DNA of 64,000 nucleotides, taken from NCBI GenBank assembly GCA_015654635.1, contig JAATGP010000008.1, forward strand, positions 100,914 through 164,913. The letters run 5' to 3'. This stretch comes from Alphaproteobacteria bacterium. Lineage in GTDB: Bacteria > Pseudomonadota > Alphaproteobacteria > Micropepsales > Micropepsaceae. The position numbers and the translations under genes are program-made. The notes beneath the pieces are model-generated. The model was given only the letters and a program-made list of their open reading frames with translations. It made no database searches and was not told the origin of the DNA. This document shows, one piece after another, positions 50,734-59,450 of the stretch (within the stretch, counting starts at the first letter, position 1; each line of letters begins with the position of its first letter).

Positions 50734-53067
50734 TCATCCCCGCGTCACGAATTGATCGATGACTTTCTTCTCGCCCGCTTTGTCGAAATCGACGGTCAGC
50801 TTATTGCCTTCCACCGCGCGCACCAGCCCGTAACCAAACTTCTGATGAAACACACGGTCGCCACGGCCAAATTGTGAGGCGGCGGGATCGCTGGTCTGCA
50901 CGCTCCACGCTTGCGCTTCGATCAATGGCGGGCGCGCGCGGGTATAGCCGCTACTCTTATTGGCCTGGGCGCGTTTCCAGCCCGGGCTGTCATAGGTGGA
51001 GGCAAAGCCATCCATATTGTCGCGAAAGCCGGCGTTGCCGCCATAAAAGCCTTCATCGATGGCCGCTGCCACATGCTCGGGCGGCAGCTCGTTGATAAAG
51101 CGGCTGGGCAGGGCGCTTTGCCAGCTGCCATGAATGCGCCGGTTGGCGGCAAAGGAAATGAAAGCCCGCTTCTTGGCCCGCGTCAGGCCCACATAAGCCA
51201 GCCGCCGCTCCTCTTCGAGCCCCGCAACGCCGTTTTCGTCCATCGTGCGCTGGCTGGGGAATAGACCTTCTTCCCAACCAGGCAAGAATACCGTGTCGAA
51301 TTCGAGCCCCTTGGCTGCGTGCAGCGTCATCAGATTGATGCGGTCTTCGGTTTCGTTCTGCTCGATCTCCATCACCAGCGCGACATGCTCGAGGAACGCT
51401 GCCAAGCTCTCGAATTGCTCCATCGAGCGCACGAGTTCTTTTAGGTTATCGAGCCGCCCCGGCGCTTCGGCGGATTTGTCCGCTTTCAGCATGTCGGTAT
51501 AGCCGGACTCGTCCAAGATCATCTCGGCGAGTTCGGTGTGCGGAATTTGCCGCGAAACCTCGGCCCAGCGCATGAAATTGCCGACCAATTCGCCCAGCGC
51601 TTTTTTGGCTTTGGGCGGCAATTCGTCCGTCACCACGATATCACGTGCCGCCGCCAGCAGCGGCATGCGCATGCTGCGGGCAAATTGGTGCAGCACCTGC
51701 ACACTGGCATCGCCGATACCGCGCTTGGGCTTATTGATGATGCGCTCAAAGGCGAGGTCATCATCGCCTTGTGCCACCAGCCTAAAATAGGCCATGGCAT
51801 CGCGGATTTCGGCGCGTTCATAAAAGCGCGGGCCGCCAATCACTTTGTAAGGCAATCCCAGCGAGATAAAGCGGTCTTCAAATTCGCGCATCTGGAACGA
51901 GGCGCGCACCAAAATCGCCATCTGCGCGTAGAGATGGTTTTGGCGGTGCAGGTTCTCCGCTTCGCTCGCCACATTGCGGGCTTCTTCTTCGGCGTCCCAC
52001 ACCCCTTTGACGGCAATCTTTTCGCCCGGCTCGCCTTCGGTCCACAGCGTTTTGCCGAGGCGGCCTTTGTTGGCCGCGATCAAGCCGGAGGCCGCGCCCA
52101 GAATGGCGGGTGTGGAGCGGTAATTGCGTTCCAGGCGGATCACCTTGGCGCCGGGAAAATCGCGTTCGAAACGCAGGATATTTTCGATCTCCGCACCGCG
52201 CCAGCCGTAAATGGATTGATCGTCGTCGCCCACCACACAGACATTGCTGCGTACACCGCTGCCGCCGCCGCCCGCCAGTAGCTTCAGCCACAGATACTGC
52301 ACCGTGTTGGTGTCTTGATATTCGTCGACCAAGATATAGCGGAAGCGGTCGCGATAATCGGCCAGCACGTCGGGGTGTTCGCGCAGAATCGTCAGCACAT
52401 CGAGCAGAAGATCGCCGAAATCACAGGCATTCAGCGCCCGCAGCCGCTCCTGATAGGCGGCATAAAGCGAACGGCCCTTACCAAAGGCAAAAGCGTGCGC
52501 TTCGCCGTCCGGCACATCTTCCGGCTTCAGCCCGCGGTTTTTCCAGCCGTCGATCATCGAGGCCAGCGTGCGCGCCGGCCAGCGCTTATCGTCGATATTT
52601 TCGGCTTGCAGCAGCTGTTTCATCAGCCGCAGCTGGTCATCGGTGTCGATGATGGTGAAATTGGATTTGCGCCCGGCGAGTTCGGCATGGCGGCGCAGCA
52701 TCCGCGCCCCGATGGAGTGGAAGGTGCCAAGCCATTGCATGCCTTCGACCACGCCGCCGATCAATGCCCCGATGCGCTCTTTCAATTCGCGCGCCGCCTT
52801 GTTGGTGAAGGTCACGGCCAATATTTGGCCCGGCCAAGCTTTGCGCGTGCTGAGAATATGGGCGAGGCGGGTGGTCAGCACGCGCGTCTTGCCGGTGCCC
52901 GCGCCCGCCAGTACCAGCACGGGTCCTTCGGTGGCCTCCACGGCTTCGCGCTGTTCTTTGTTGAGGCCGCTGAGATAAGGCGGCTCGCGTGCAGGCATCA
53001 GCGGCGCGTGGTCTTCGGGCTCGTCGCCAAAGGCGGAATCGAGCGGATCTTGATAATGTCCGGTCAT
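50734..53067 (-). CDS. uvrD: ATP-dependent DNA helicase UvrD/PcrA
   Basis: 777 residues; SF1A 3'-5' helicase of mismatch and nucleotide excision repair. Q motif LNKEQREAV, Walker A GAGTGKT (about 55-61), VDEYQDTN (motif II), VCVVGDDDQSIYGWRGA (motif III), and TLHAAKGLEFDTVFLPGWEEGLFPSQR (motif V region), AYVGLTRAKK (motif VI). The C-terminal segment (about 715-777), with GDRVFHQKFGYGLV, is the Tudor-like domain that binds RNA polymerase. Length is slightly above that of E. coli UvrD. Confidence 0.96.
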   Translation of the reverse strand: MTGHYQDPLDSAFGDEPEDHAPLMPAREPPYLSGLNKEQREAVEATEGPVLVLAGAGTGKTRVLTTRLAHILSTRKAWPGQILAVTFTNKAARELKERIGALIGGVVEGMQWLGTFHSIGARMLRRHAELAGRKSNFTIIDTDDQLRLMKQLLQAENIDDKRWPARTLASMIDGWKNRGLKPEDVPDGEAHAFAFGKGRSLYAAYQERLRALNACDFGDLLLDVLTILREHPDVLADYRDRFRYILVDEYQDTNTVQYLWLKLLAGGGGSGVRSNVCVVGDDDQSIYGWRGAEIENILRFERDFPGAKVIRLERNYRSTPAILGAASGLIAANKGRLGKTLWTEGEPGEKIAVKGVWDAEEEARNVASEAENLHRQNHLYAQMAILVRASFQMREFEDRFISLGLPYKVIGGPRFYERAEIRDAMAYFRLVAQGDDDLAFERIINKPKRGIGDASVQVLHQFARSMRMPLLAAARDIVVTDELPPKAKKALGELVGNFMRWAEVSRQIPHTELAEMILDESGYTDMLKADKSAEAPGRLDNLKELVRSMEQFESLAAFLEHVALVMEIEQNETEDRINLMTLHAAKGLEFDTVFLPGWEEGLFPSQRTMDENGVAGLEEERRLAYVGLTRAKKRAFISFAANRRIHGSWQSALPSRFINELPPEHVAAAIDEGFYGGNAGFRDNMDGFASTYDSPGWKRAQANKSSGYTRARPPLIEAQAWSVQTSDPAASQFGRGDRVFHQKFGYGLVRAVEGNKLTVDFDKAGEKKVIDQFVTRG

Positions 53068-53142
53068 GATTCCGCAAATCTAGCAGCGCGCGGGCCAAAG
53101 TTCACGCGATGTTCTTATTGTGGGCGGCGCAACCTTGCCGCG

Positions 53143-53319
53143 TTATTCGTCGAGCTTATGCCCGTCGAGGCGCTTTGCATCCTTTTCCGCAACCACTTTT
53201 GCCTTTTTATGCGCGCTTTTCAGCGTGCTGTGCTTGGCGCGGTTGGCTTCCGCCACCACCTCTTTGGTGTGGCGGGCCTTTTCTTTGCGGATTTGGCGAA
53301 GATTGACGATGGTGCTCAT
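53143..53319 (-). CDS. DUF4169 family small protein
   Basis: A 58-residue basic protein, below the usual length cut-off for gene finding. It starts MSTIVNLRQIRKEKAR and ends RLDGHKLDE; VNLRQxRK and the final LDGHxLD are the marks of DUF4169. The middle is a lysine/alanine-rich helix. In many alphaproteobacteria this gene sits with fumC, sspB and an RHH protein, all present nearby here. Function unknown. It lies 19 bp downstream of the glutathione transferase gene. Confidence 0.85.
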   Translation of the reverse strand: MSTIVNLRQIRKEKARHTKEVVAEANRAKHSTLKSAHKKAKVVAEKDAKRLDGHKLDE

Positions 53320-53338
53320 AGGTCCATCCCCGATGTCG

Positions 53339-53923
53339 TCACGCCATGGCCTTTTGATAGGCTGGCCGGGCGGCGAGGCTCTCAGTATATGCCTTCAGCA
53401 TCGGCGTTTCACCGATCAGCTTGAACTTCATCAGGAAGTCGATTGCTCCACCGGTGGCGATATCGGCCGCCGAAAAGTTCTCGCCCAGGAGGTAAGCCCG
53501 CTCGGACAGGGTCTTGTTCAAAAACACCTCGACCTCTTCGGCCGGGGCCCAGCCCATGGCGCCGTAAATATGTTTGACGCCAAGGCGGCGCATCATCATG
53601 GCCGGCTCAAGCACGCCGGGGCGATAGGCGAGCCAGGAAAGATATTCGCCGCGCAAAGGATCGCCCGGCACAGGCGCGAGGGCTTTCTCCGGATAGAGAT
53701 CGGTCAGGTATGCCGTGATCGCCGCGATCTCAAAAACGCGCTGGCCGTCATGCTCCAGCGCCGGAACCTTGCCATGCGGATGGGGGTTGGCAGGATCGAT
53801 GGCGCCGCTGCCATCCATGCCGCGGATGGTGACGGCTTTCGTCTCATAGGGGACACCCAATTCCTCCAAGAGCCACACGATGCTGCAGGAGCGCGACTTG
53901 GCTTTGTGAAACAGCGTGAACAT
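53339..53923 (-). CDS. Glutathione S-transferase family protein
   Basis: 194 residues. N-terminal thioredoxin-like domain: MFTLFHKAKSRSCSIVWLLEELGVPYE (the CSIV serine region), GKVPALEHDG with the cis-proline, and FEIAAITAYL where glutathione gamma-glutamate binds. C-terminal helical domain from about residue 85, including LGENFSAADIATG. Substrate unknown. Placed between the RHH and DUF4169 genes, interrupting the usual sspB-fumC-DUF4169-RHH grouping. Confidence 0.88.
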   Translation of the reverse strand: MFTLFHKAKSRSCSIVWLLEELGVPYETKAVTIRGMDGSGAIDPANPHPHGKVPALEHDGQRVFEIAAITAYLTDLYPEKALAPVPGDPLRGEYLSWLAYRPGVLEPAMMMRRLGVKHIYGAMGWAPAEEVEVFLNKTLSERAYLLGENFSAADIATGGAIDFLMKFKLIGETPMLKAYTESLAARPAYQKAMA

Positions 53924-53947
53924 TTTCGACCCCCAAAAAAAGCAAGG

Positions 53948-54157
53948 CTAGGCGGTGCGGGACGCCGCAGCAAGGGCGTAAACGCGCAGGGCGCTCGCCA
54001 AGGGACGCAAGGCACGCGCGGCATCAATCTCACCCACCAATGCCGCCAAGCTGATTTCCCTGACAGCGGCCTCGCGCTCCAGCACCAGCCAAAATTCCGG
54101 TTCGAGGGCGATGGAGGTGCGGTGGCCTGAGAGCGAGAAGGAGCGCTTTTTCAGCAT
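53948..54157 (-). CDS. Ribbon-helix-helix domain protein (RHH_4)
   Basis: 69 residues. The pattern is SFSLSGHRTSIALEPEFWLVLEREAAVREISLAALVGEID, with SIALE as the strand and two helices after it, matching PF13467 (RHH_4). These proteins are typical neighbours of fumC in alphaproteobacteria. DNA target unknown. It is 27 bp downstream of the EamA transporter gene. Confidence 0.85.
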   Translation of the reverse strand: MLKKRSFSLSGHRTSIALEPEFWLVLEREAAVREISLAALVGEIDAARALRPLASALRVYALAAASRTA

Positions 54158-54184
54158 AAGGTTGTCTCAAATCCTGCCGCCAAG

Positions 54185-55126
54185 TTAGCACGTCTTCGCG
54201 GCAATGCGCCGTCGCAGCCATTGGAAGGGCCGCCCGTCGATGGCGGCAAGGCCAAGCCCGATGATCAGCATGCCGCCGATGGCCCGCGCGTTGACGCTCT
54301 CGCCCAGGAAAACGGCCCCCAGGATAACAGCGCTGACGGGAACGAGAAATGTCACCAGGGAGATATTGGTCGCCCCCGCCTTGGCAAGAATATGGAAATA
54401 GATGAGATAGGCCGCGACCGTCGACGCCAGCGCGATGCCCAAGAGCGCCCCCCAAACGCCGAAGTCTGGCATGGGCAGCCCCCATGGGCGTTCGATGAGG
54501 AGGGCGAAGGGGGCCACCAGCACCGTTGCGGCTGTGAGTTGTGCGGTAACCACGGCAAAGAGCGATTGGCCGGAGAATCGCCGCCCGTAAACCCCGCCAA
54601 AGCCGTAACAAATCGTGGCGAGAAGACAGGCGAGTTCGCCCCAAAGGTCCTGGCTTGCAATGCCGGCAAGCGCGCTCGGTCCGAGGAGCAGCGCGACGCC
54701 CGCAAAGCCGAAGCCAATCCCCGCCGCTTTGTTCCAGGCAAGTTTTTCGTTATGCGTCCACACATGCGCCACCAGCACCGTGAAAATCGGCGTCATGGCG
54801 TTGATGATGGAGGCAAGGCCGGAGCTGATGTGCCGTTCGCTGTAGGCAAAAAGAGCGAAGGGCACGACATTGTTGAGGGCCGCGATCACGAAAAAGGGGC
54901 CCCATTGGCGCCAAGGCGGCAGCCGCTCGCCGCGCACCGCCAGAATGATGTTCATCGCCACGGCAGCGATTCCCATACGCCCCAGCACAACGGTAAAGGG
55001 ACCCAGTGTCACCAGCAGTTTGTAAAAAAAGAATGAGGCGCCCCAGAACAAGGCCAAGAGCAGAAACAGCGCCCATTCCGTGCGCCCCATGGAAAGGCTG
55101 GTCGAAAATTTGCCTTGGCCGGTCAT
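54185..55126 (-). CDS. EamA/DMT-family transporter
   Basis: 313 residues with ten predicted membrane helices arranged as two EamA repeats (about 15-145 and 158-290). The first repeat has the family's ALFWGASFFFYKLL and ends FTVLVAHVW; the second holds ACLLATICYGFGGVYGRRF and TFLVPVSAVILGAVFLGE. DMT carriers export metabolites such as amino acids; the substrate is unknown. ATG 55126 has GGAAG seven bases upstream. Longer upstream reading lacks family character. Confidence 0.88.
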   Translation of the reverse strand: MTGQGKFSTSLSMGRTEWALFLLLALFWGASFFFYKLLVTLGPFTVVLGRMGIAAVAMNIILAVRGERLPPWRQWGPFFVIAALNNVVPFALFAYSERHISSGLASIINAMTPIFTVLVAHVWTHNEKLAWNKAAGIGFGFAGVALLLGPSALAGIASQDLWGELACLLATICYGFGGVYGRRFSGQSLFAVVTAQLTAATVLVAPFALLIERPWGLPMPDFGVWGALLGIALASTVAAYLIYFHILAKAGATNISLVTFLVPVSAVILGAVFLGESVNARAIGGMLIIGLGLAAIDGRPFQWLRRRIAAKTC

Positions 55127-55226
55127 CGCAGCTTCCAAATCACAATGTGCCACCATGGCCGTCGCGGGCAGATTACACAGCCCGTTTCTTGCTGTGTAGA
55201 GGCCGCAGCCGCCAGAGCCATGGCAG

Positions 55227-55964
55227 CTATGCCCGCAACGGCCGGAAATCCAAACCGCCAAGCTCCTTCTTCAGCGTCTTGAGGGCGCATTTGGGCCGCA
55301 TCAGAAGCCTGGGCCGCTTCAGTTGGCGTACAGCCCCGGCGATGGCGATGAGGTTGCGGCTTTTGCGCCCTTCATCATCCAGAAGCCGCACCTGGGACCA
55401 GGTTTTTTGCATCAACTGCGCAAAGCGGTCGGGTTCGCAATCTTGGGCATCGGTGGCGATCAGGTTGACCAGCACAAAAGCTTTGCGGGCTCTCAGCCGC
55501 GACTTGAGCAGCTCCAAGAAGCGCGTCGTCCGCATATGCTTGGGAATTTCGTTGTCGCAATAGGCGTCGAGCACGATGGCATCGTATTTGCGCTTGTCCC
55601 GCCGCACAAAGGCCGCGCCGTCTGCGATATGGCATTCAACGTCATCGGGCAGATGGAAATACGAACGCGCGATCTCGAAGTTGCGCCCATCGATATCGAC
55701 AATGGTCACCGTGATGCCAACCCGCCGCAACATGGTCGCCAGCGTGCCGCCGCCGCAGCCGATCATCAGCACATGGCGGCTTTGCGCCTGCCGGATGAGG
55801 CCGTACATGGCATGGATATAGTCCGCGGTGCTCACACCATGGCGGTCGGCGAGGCTATGGTTGTCGCTCCTTTCCCAAAAGGAAATACCGCCGGTGGCGT
55901 TGTTCTGCTCGATCACGAAGCCATGGTCATAGCCGGCGGCACGCGCGTTTTTTTTGGTCGTCAT
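55227..55964 (-). CDS. Spermidine synthase-like methyltransferase fold protein
   Basis: About 245 residues with a Rossmann SAM-binding core: VLMIGCGGGTLATML (motif I), VTIVDIDGRNFEIAR (acidic end of strand 2) and YDAIVLDAYCDNEIPKH (motif IV). The order resembles SpeE/aminopropyltransferases, but the spermidine-synthase active-site loop is not clear, so its substrate is open. ATG 55964 preferred; the frame extends to a TTG at 55976. It is 21 bp from the fumC stop. Confidence 0.75.
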   Translation of the reverse strand: MTTKKNARAAGYDHGFVIEQNNATGGISFWERSDNHSLADRHGVSTADYIHAMYGLIRQAQSRHVLMIGCGGGTLATMLRRVGITVTIVDIDGRNFEIARSYFHLPDDVECHIADGAAFVRRDKRKYDAIVLDAYCDNEIPKHMRTTRFLELLKSRLRARKAFVLVNLIATDAQDCEPDRFAQLMQKTWSQVRLLDDEGRKSRNLIAIAGAVRQLKRPRLLMRPKCALKTLKKELGGLDFRPLRA

Positions 55965-55985
55965 CGTGGAAAGCAAAACCCGGGA

Positions 55986-57380
55986 TTATTTCGGTCCGAT
56001 CATATCCTCTGGCCGGACGATGGCGTCAAACTCCTCCGCCGTGACGAGGCCCGTCTTTAAGGCTTCTTCCTTCAGCGTGGTGCCGTTCTTATGCGCGGTC
56101 TTGGCGATCTTGGCGGCGGCGTCATAACCGATCTTGGGCGCGAGCGCCGTCACCAGCATCAGCGAACGGTCGAGACCGGCCTTGATATTGTCGAGGCGCG
56201 GCGCGATCCCCACCACACAATTCTCGGTAAAGCTCGCCGCGGCATCCGCCATCAGCCGCACGCTTTGCAGGAAATTATAGGCCATCACCGGATTGAAGAC
56301 ATTGAGTTCGAAATGGCCTTGGCTGCCGGCGAAGGTGAGGGCCGCATTGTTGCCGAATATCTGAATACAGACCTGGGTCAGGGCCTCACACTGCGTTGGG
56401 TTGACTTTGCCCGGCATGATCGAAGAGCCCGGCTCGTTCTCCGGCAGTGACAATTCACCGAGGCCCGAGCGCGGCCCCGAGCCCAAAAAACGGATGTCAT
56501 TGGCAATCTTGAAAAGCGAAGCGGCCACCGTATTGATCGCGCCGTGACTCATCACCATGGCGTCATGGGCGGCAAGGGCTTCAAATTTGTTGGGGGCGGA
56601 GGTGAAAGGCAAGGCGGTGATGGCCGCAATGCGATCGGCCACCATCTCGGCAAAACCCACGGGCGCATTCAGGCCCGTGCCCACCGCAGTACCACCTTGG
56701 GCGAGTTGCATCAGCATCGGCAAAGTCTGCTCGATACGCGCGATGCCGTTTTCAACCTGCTGGGTATAGCCGGAGAATTCCTGGCCCAGCGTCAGGGGGG
56801 TCGCATCCTGAGTATGGGTACGGCCAATCTTGACGATGGCCTTCCATTCCTGTGCTTTGTCATTCAGGGCATTGCGCAGCGCCTGGAGCGCCGGGATCAG
56901 CCGGTGCACAATCTCTTCGCCCGCCGCCACATGCATGGCTGTGGGATAGGTGTCGTTGGATGATTGACTCATGTTGACGTGATCGTTGGGATGGACCGGC
57001 TTTTTGGAGCCCATCTCACCGCCCAGCATCTCGATGGCGCGGTTGGAAATCACTTCATTGGCATTCATGTTCGATTGCGTACCGGAACCGGTCTGCCAGA
57101 CCACCAGTGGAAAATGAGCGTCGAGCTTGCCCTCGATCACTTCTTGCGCCGCCGCGATCACCGCCTGGCCGATAACAGGGTCGAGCCGGCCCAGCGCCAT
57201 ATTGGTCTCGGCGGCGGCGCGTTTGACGATGCCTAGCGCGCGCACCACCGGGGCGGGCTGTTTTTCCCAGCCGATCTTGAAATTGTTGCGGCTGCGTTCG
57301 GCCTGCGCCCCCCAATAGCGCGAGGCGTCCACCTCGATCGGTCCGAAGGTGTCGGTTTCGGTGCGGGTCTTGATGGTCAT
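55986..57380 (-). CDS. fumC: Class II fumarate hydratase
   Basis: 464 residues; iron-independent fumarase of the citric acid cycle. Begins [20 protein letters not shown], contains [14 protein letters not shown] and [15 protein letters not shown], and has the fumarate lyase signature [15 protein letters not shown] near residue 320. ATG 57380 follows AGGA at suitable distance. The frame extends about 90 codons upstream without fumarase character. Adjacent to sspB as in many alphaproteobacteria. Confidence 0.97.
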   Translation of the reverse strand: MTIKTRTETDTFGPIEVDASRYWGAQAERSRNNFKIGWEKQPAPVVRALGIVKRAAAETNMALGRLDPVIGQAVIAAAQEVIEGKLDAHFPLVVWQTGSGTQSNMNANEVISNRAIEMLGGEMGSKKPVHPNDHVNMSQSSNDTYPTAMHVAAGEEIVHRLIPALQALRNALNDKAQEWKAIVKIGRTHTQDATPLTLGQEFSGYTQQVENGIARIEQTLPMLMQLAQGGTAVGTGLNAPVGFAEMVADRIAAITALPFTSAPNKFEALAAHDAMVMSHGAINTVAASLFKIANDIRFLGSGPRSGLGELSLPENEPGSSIMPGKVNPTQCEALTQVCIQIFGNNAALTFAGSQGHFELNVFNPVMAYNFLQSVRLMADAAASFTENCVVGIAPRLDNIKAGLDRSLMLVTALAPKIGYDAAAKIAKTAHKNGTTLKEEALKTGLVTAEEFDAIVRPEDMIGPK

Positions 57381-57453
57381 GGGAAGCATCCTAGTGCCGA
57401 TAATCACGGGCGCGGTATTGTCGCGATTCGCTGCCACCCCGACTATAAAAGGA

Positions 57454-58008
57454 CTACTTCTTTCGGAACGAGTCCAAACTGACGACTTCGCCCGCGCCGG
57501 ATGGCTTTTCCCCCTCGGGCTTGTCGCCGTCCGGTTTGTCGTCTTCATCTTTCTCAGGCTGCAGCTCGGCTTTGTGCGGCAGAACCGTGGCCTCGGGCTG
57601 CTGAGGAACGGCTTTGGGAACCGGCTTGGCGGCGGGTTTGCTGTCACCATCCTCGACCGATTTGATCTCCAACCCGAACGGCACGCCGGGATCGAAGAAT
57701 TTGGTCAGCGCCGCGAAAGGAATGACCAGGGTCGCTGGCAGTTTGCGGAAGGTGAGTGCCACCTCGAAATCATCCTGCCGGACTTTGAGGCCCCAGAACT
57801 GGTGCTGCAGAATGATGGTCATCTCGTCCGGATACTGTTCGACCAGGAAGCTTGGAATGTCCACGCCGGGAAAGCCGGTCTTGAAGGTGAGATAGAAATG
57901 GTGAGCGCCGATCAGCCCTTGCTTTTCGATTCGCAGCAACGCATCGCGCACCACGCCGCGCAGCGCCGCGTCGAGCAAGGCTTGATAACCGATATAATCC
58001 TTAGCCAT
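57454..58008 (-). CDS. sspB: SspB-type ClpXP adaptor
   Basis: About 184 residues. The N-terminal substrate-binding domain shows [37 protein letters not shown] and [37 protein letters not shown], the alphaproteobacterial SspB pattern. The C-terminal 70 residues are acidic and proline/lysine-rich, ending in a likely ClpX-binding tail. SspB delivers ssrA-tagged proteins to ClpXP, and the ssrA gene itself lies 500 bp away. GGAAAG precedes ATG 58008. Confidence 0.93.
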   Translation of the reverse strand: MAKDYIGYQALLDAALRGVVRDALLRIEKQGLIGAHHFYLTFKTGFPGVDIPSFLVEQYPDEMTIILQHQFWGLKVRQDDFEVALTFRKLPATLVIPFAALTKFFDPGVPFGLEIKSVEDGDSKPAAKPVPKAVPQQPEATVLPHKAELQPEKDEDDKPDGDKPEGEKPSGAGEVVSLDSFRKK

Positions 58009-58107
58009 TACACTTTCCGGGAATGAAGGGGGCAGACTAGCCCGCACGGCTCATGAGTCAATGTGCGTTTGGCGGAGCCCTGTAAACGCCCCGGAACGGG
58101 ACAGCCG

Positions 58108-58488
58108 CTAGTGCTTTTGAACAAACACCTTAGAGGCCCCGGCAAGGCAGATATGGCGCATCTCTCCGGGCTTGTCCGGGGTCAGGGGGCAGACGGTAAA
58201 GTCGGCAAAGACCCGGGTTTCGGAGTCGTGCAGCGCCGCGCGAATTTCATCGGGTAGCGGCACCCTATTCTCATCATACCGGTTCTCGGCATCCACCACG
58301 GCCAGCATACGGCGGCTTCCCACCGGCCAGATGCGGTGATTCCAAGTGCCGTTGGCGAGCGATAGCCGTCCATGCACGGTGAAACAGGGCCCCGTCAACT
58401 TCGGACTGACGGGGCATTGCCCCAAATCATTGCCAAAGACGGGTATGGCCCCTGCCAGAAAACAGACCAGAAAAGTCCAAAGGCGCAT
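58108..58488 (-). CDS. Small secreted hypothetical protein
   Basis: About 126 residues. An N-terminal signal peptide (MRLWTFLVCFLAGAIPVFGN) is followed by a domain with four cysteines (GQCPVSPKLTGPCF, FTVCPLTP, RHICLAG), probably two disulphides. The middle block FTVHGRLSLANGTWNHRIWPVG looks conserved but I do not recognise the family. A GTG at 58500 is an alternative start. It follows the ssrA gene on the same strand. Confidence 0.65.
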   Translation of the reverse strand: MRLWTFLVCFLAGAIPVFGNDLGQCPVSPKLTGPCFTVHGRLSLANGTWNHRIWPVGSRRMLAVVDAENRYDENRVPLPDEIRAALHDSETRVFADFTVCPLTPDKPGEMRHICLAGASKVFVQKH

Positions 58489-58509
58489 TTGAGCTTTCAC
58501 GATCCAAGA

Positions 58510-58815
58510 ATAAGCGAGGGGTTTCTGTTGCCCGGCACCCCTCCAGCCGCGCTTGTCTAACTATAAGTTAGGCAGCGAGGGCCATTTCATTGTCGTTGGC
58601 ACCTATACAGACAGCCCGATGACGGCGGATACCATACCGAGCAAAAGGACAACCTTTACACGTCTGTCGATCCTATTTCGCCCCCTCAAAGTCCTTTAAA
58701 ACCAGTAACTTGGCCTTGAAAGGAAGAAGTGGTGGAGGCGCCGGGTACCGCCCCCGGGTCCAGTCCGCTTATTACGTAGCCGTTTATCGCCATAGTCTGG
58801 GTTACCCCAGACAGG
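58510..58815 (-). ncRNA. ssrA: Transfer-messenger RNA, circularly permuted two-piece form
   Basis: tmRNA frees stalled ribosomes and tags the product for degradation. On the minus strand the acceptor piece comes first and ends at 58730: acceptor 3' strand CGCCTCC (58740-58734), then ACCA. A 44-nt intervening loop follows, then the coding piece from 58685 with GGGGGCG and the tRNA-like start AAATAGGATCGACAG. The strands pair fully with a G3.U70 wobble, the alanine identity signal. The tag frame 58600-58568 reads ANDNEMALAA then TAA. A GTCTGGG/CCCAGAC hairpin lies at 58811-58794. The T stem is CCGGG/CCCGG with the unusual loop GGCGGTA. The outer ends are estimates. Confidence 0.92.
58516..58543 (-). 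terminator. Hairpin at the 3' end of the ssrA precursor
   Basis: GAGGGGT pairs with ACCCCTC around a 14-base loop; on the minus strand it is followed by GCTTATTCTT, only partly T-rich. It may be the terminator or the last helix of the coding piece. Confidence 0.45.
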
Positions 58816-58917
58816 ACCTATATAAGCGTCCTCTTCTCAATTTAGAAGGTGGCGAATTTGGCTTAAGCGCGCGAAGATAGCCCACCACGTCCGAATTTAT
58901 GCTTTTGGGGGGCACAC

Positions 58918-59400
58918 ATGACGAACTGGCCGGGCGATTCCGCCGTATTTCCGTTCTGCATCCCATTGATCAAAAAGTTCGAAGGCTTCCGGGCTGCGCC
59001 TTATAAAGATTCGGCGGGCATCCCGACCATCGGCTACGGCACCATCCTCTATCCTGCGGGCAAAGCGGTCACCATGACCGACAAGCCGGTGACCGAGGCG
59101 GATGCAACCGGTTTCCTCAGCTATCAGATGAGCCTGAAATCCAAGGCAATTGGGCCCATGCTGCAAAAGCTTGCCAGCCTGCATCAGGCTGCGGCCATGT
59201 TGTCGCTGACCTACAATATCGGCACGGCAGCGTTTCAATCGTCCACGGTGCTGAAGAAGTTCAATACGGGTGACATCCAAGCGGCGGCCGCTGCCTTCCT
59301 GATGTGGGACAAGGCGACGGTGGACGGCCAGCGTGTGGTGATCGAGGGTCTGCACAACCGCCGCCTCGCCGAGCAGGCGATTTTTCTCACAGCGGATTGA
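58918..59400 (+). CDS. Phage-type lysozyme (GH24)
   Basis: 160 residues of the T4-lysozyme/endolysin family. The catalytic spacing E-8-D-5-T is exact: E22 (KKFEGF), D31 and T37 (KDSAGIPTIGYGT). LTYNIGTAAFQSSTVLKKFN and HNRRLAEQAIFL are further family blocks. There is no signal peptide, so release would need a holin or another route. No holin, spanin or other phage gene is nearby. It starts 100 bp from the 5' end of ssrA, a common site of phage integration, and is probably a prophage remnant or domesticated gene. GGGGGG precedes the ATG. Confidence 0.88.
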   Translation: MTNWPGDSAVFPFCIPLIKKFEGFRAAPYKDSAGIPTIGYGTILYPAGKAVTMTDKPVTEADATGFLSYQMSLKSKAIGPMLQKLASLHQAAAMLSLTYNIGTAAFQSSTVLKKFNTGDIQAAAAAFLMWDKATVDGQRVVIEGLHNRRLAEQAIFLTAD

Positions 59401-59450
59401 GGTCGCGGGCGGCGCTTTACGGCCGGGCAACAACCGCATAAGGAAAGCCC

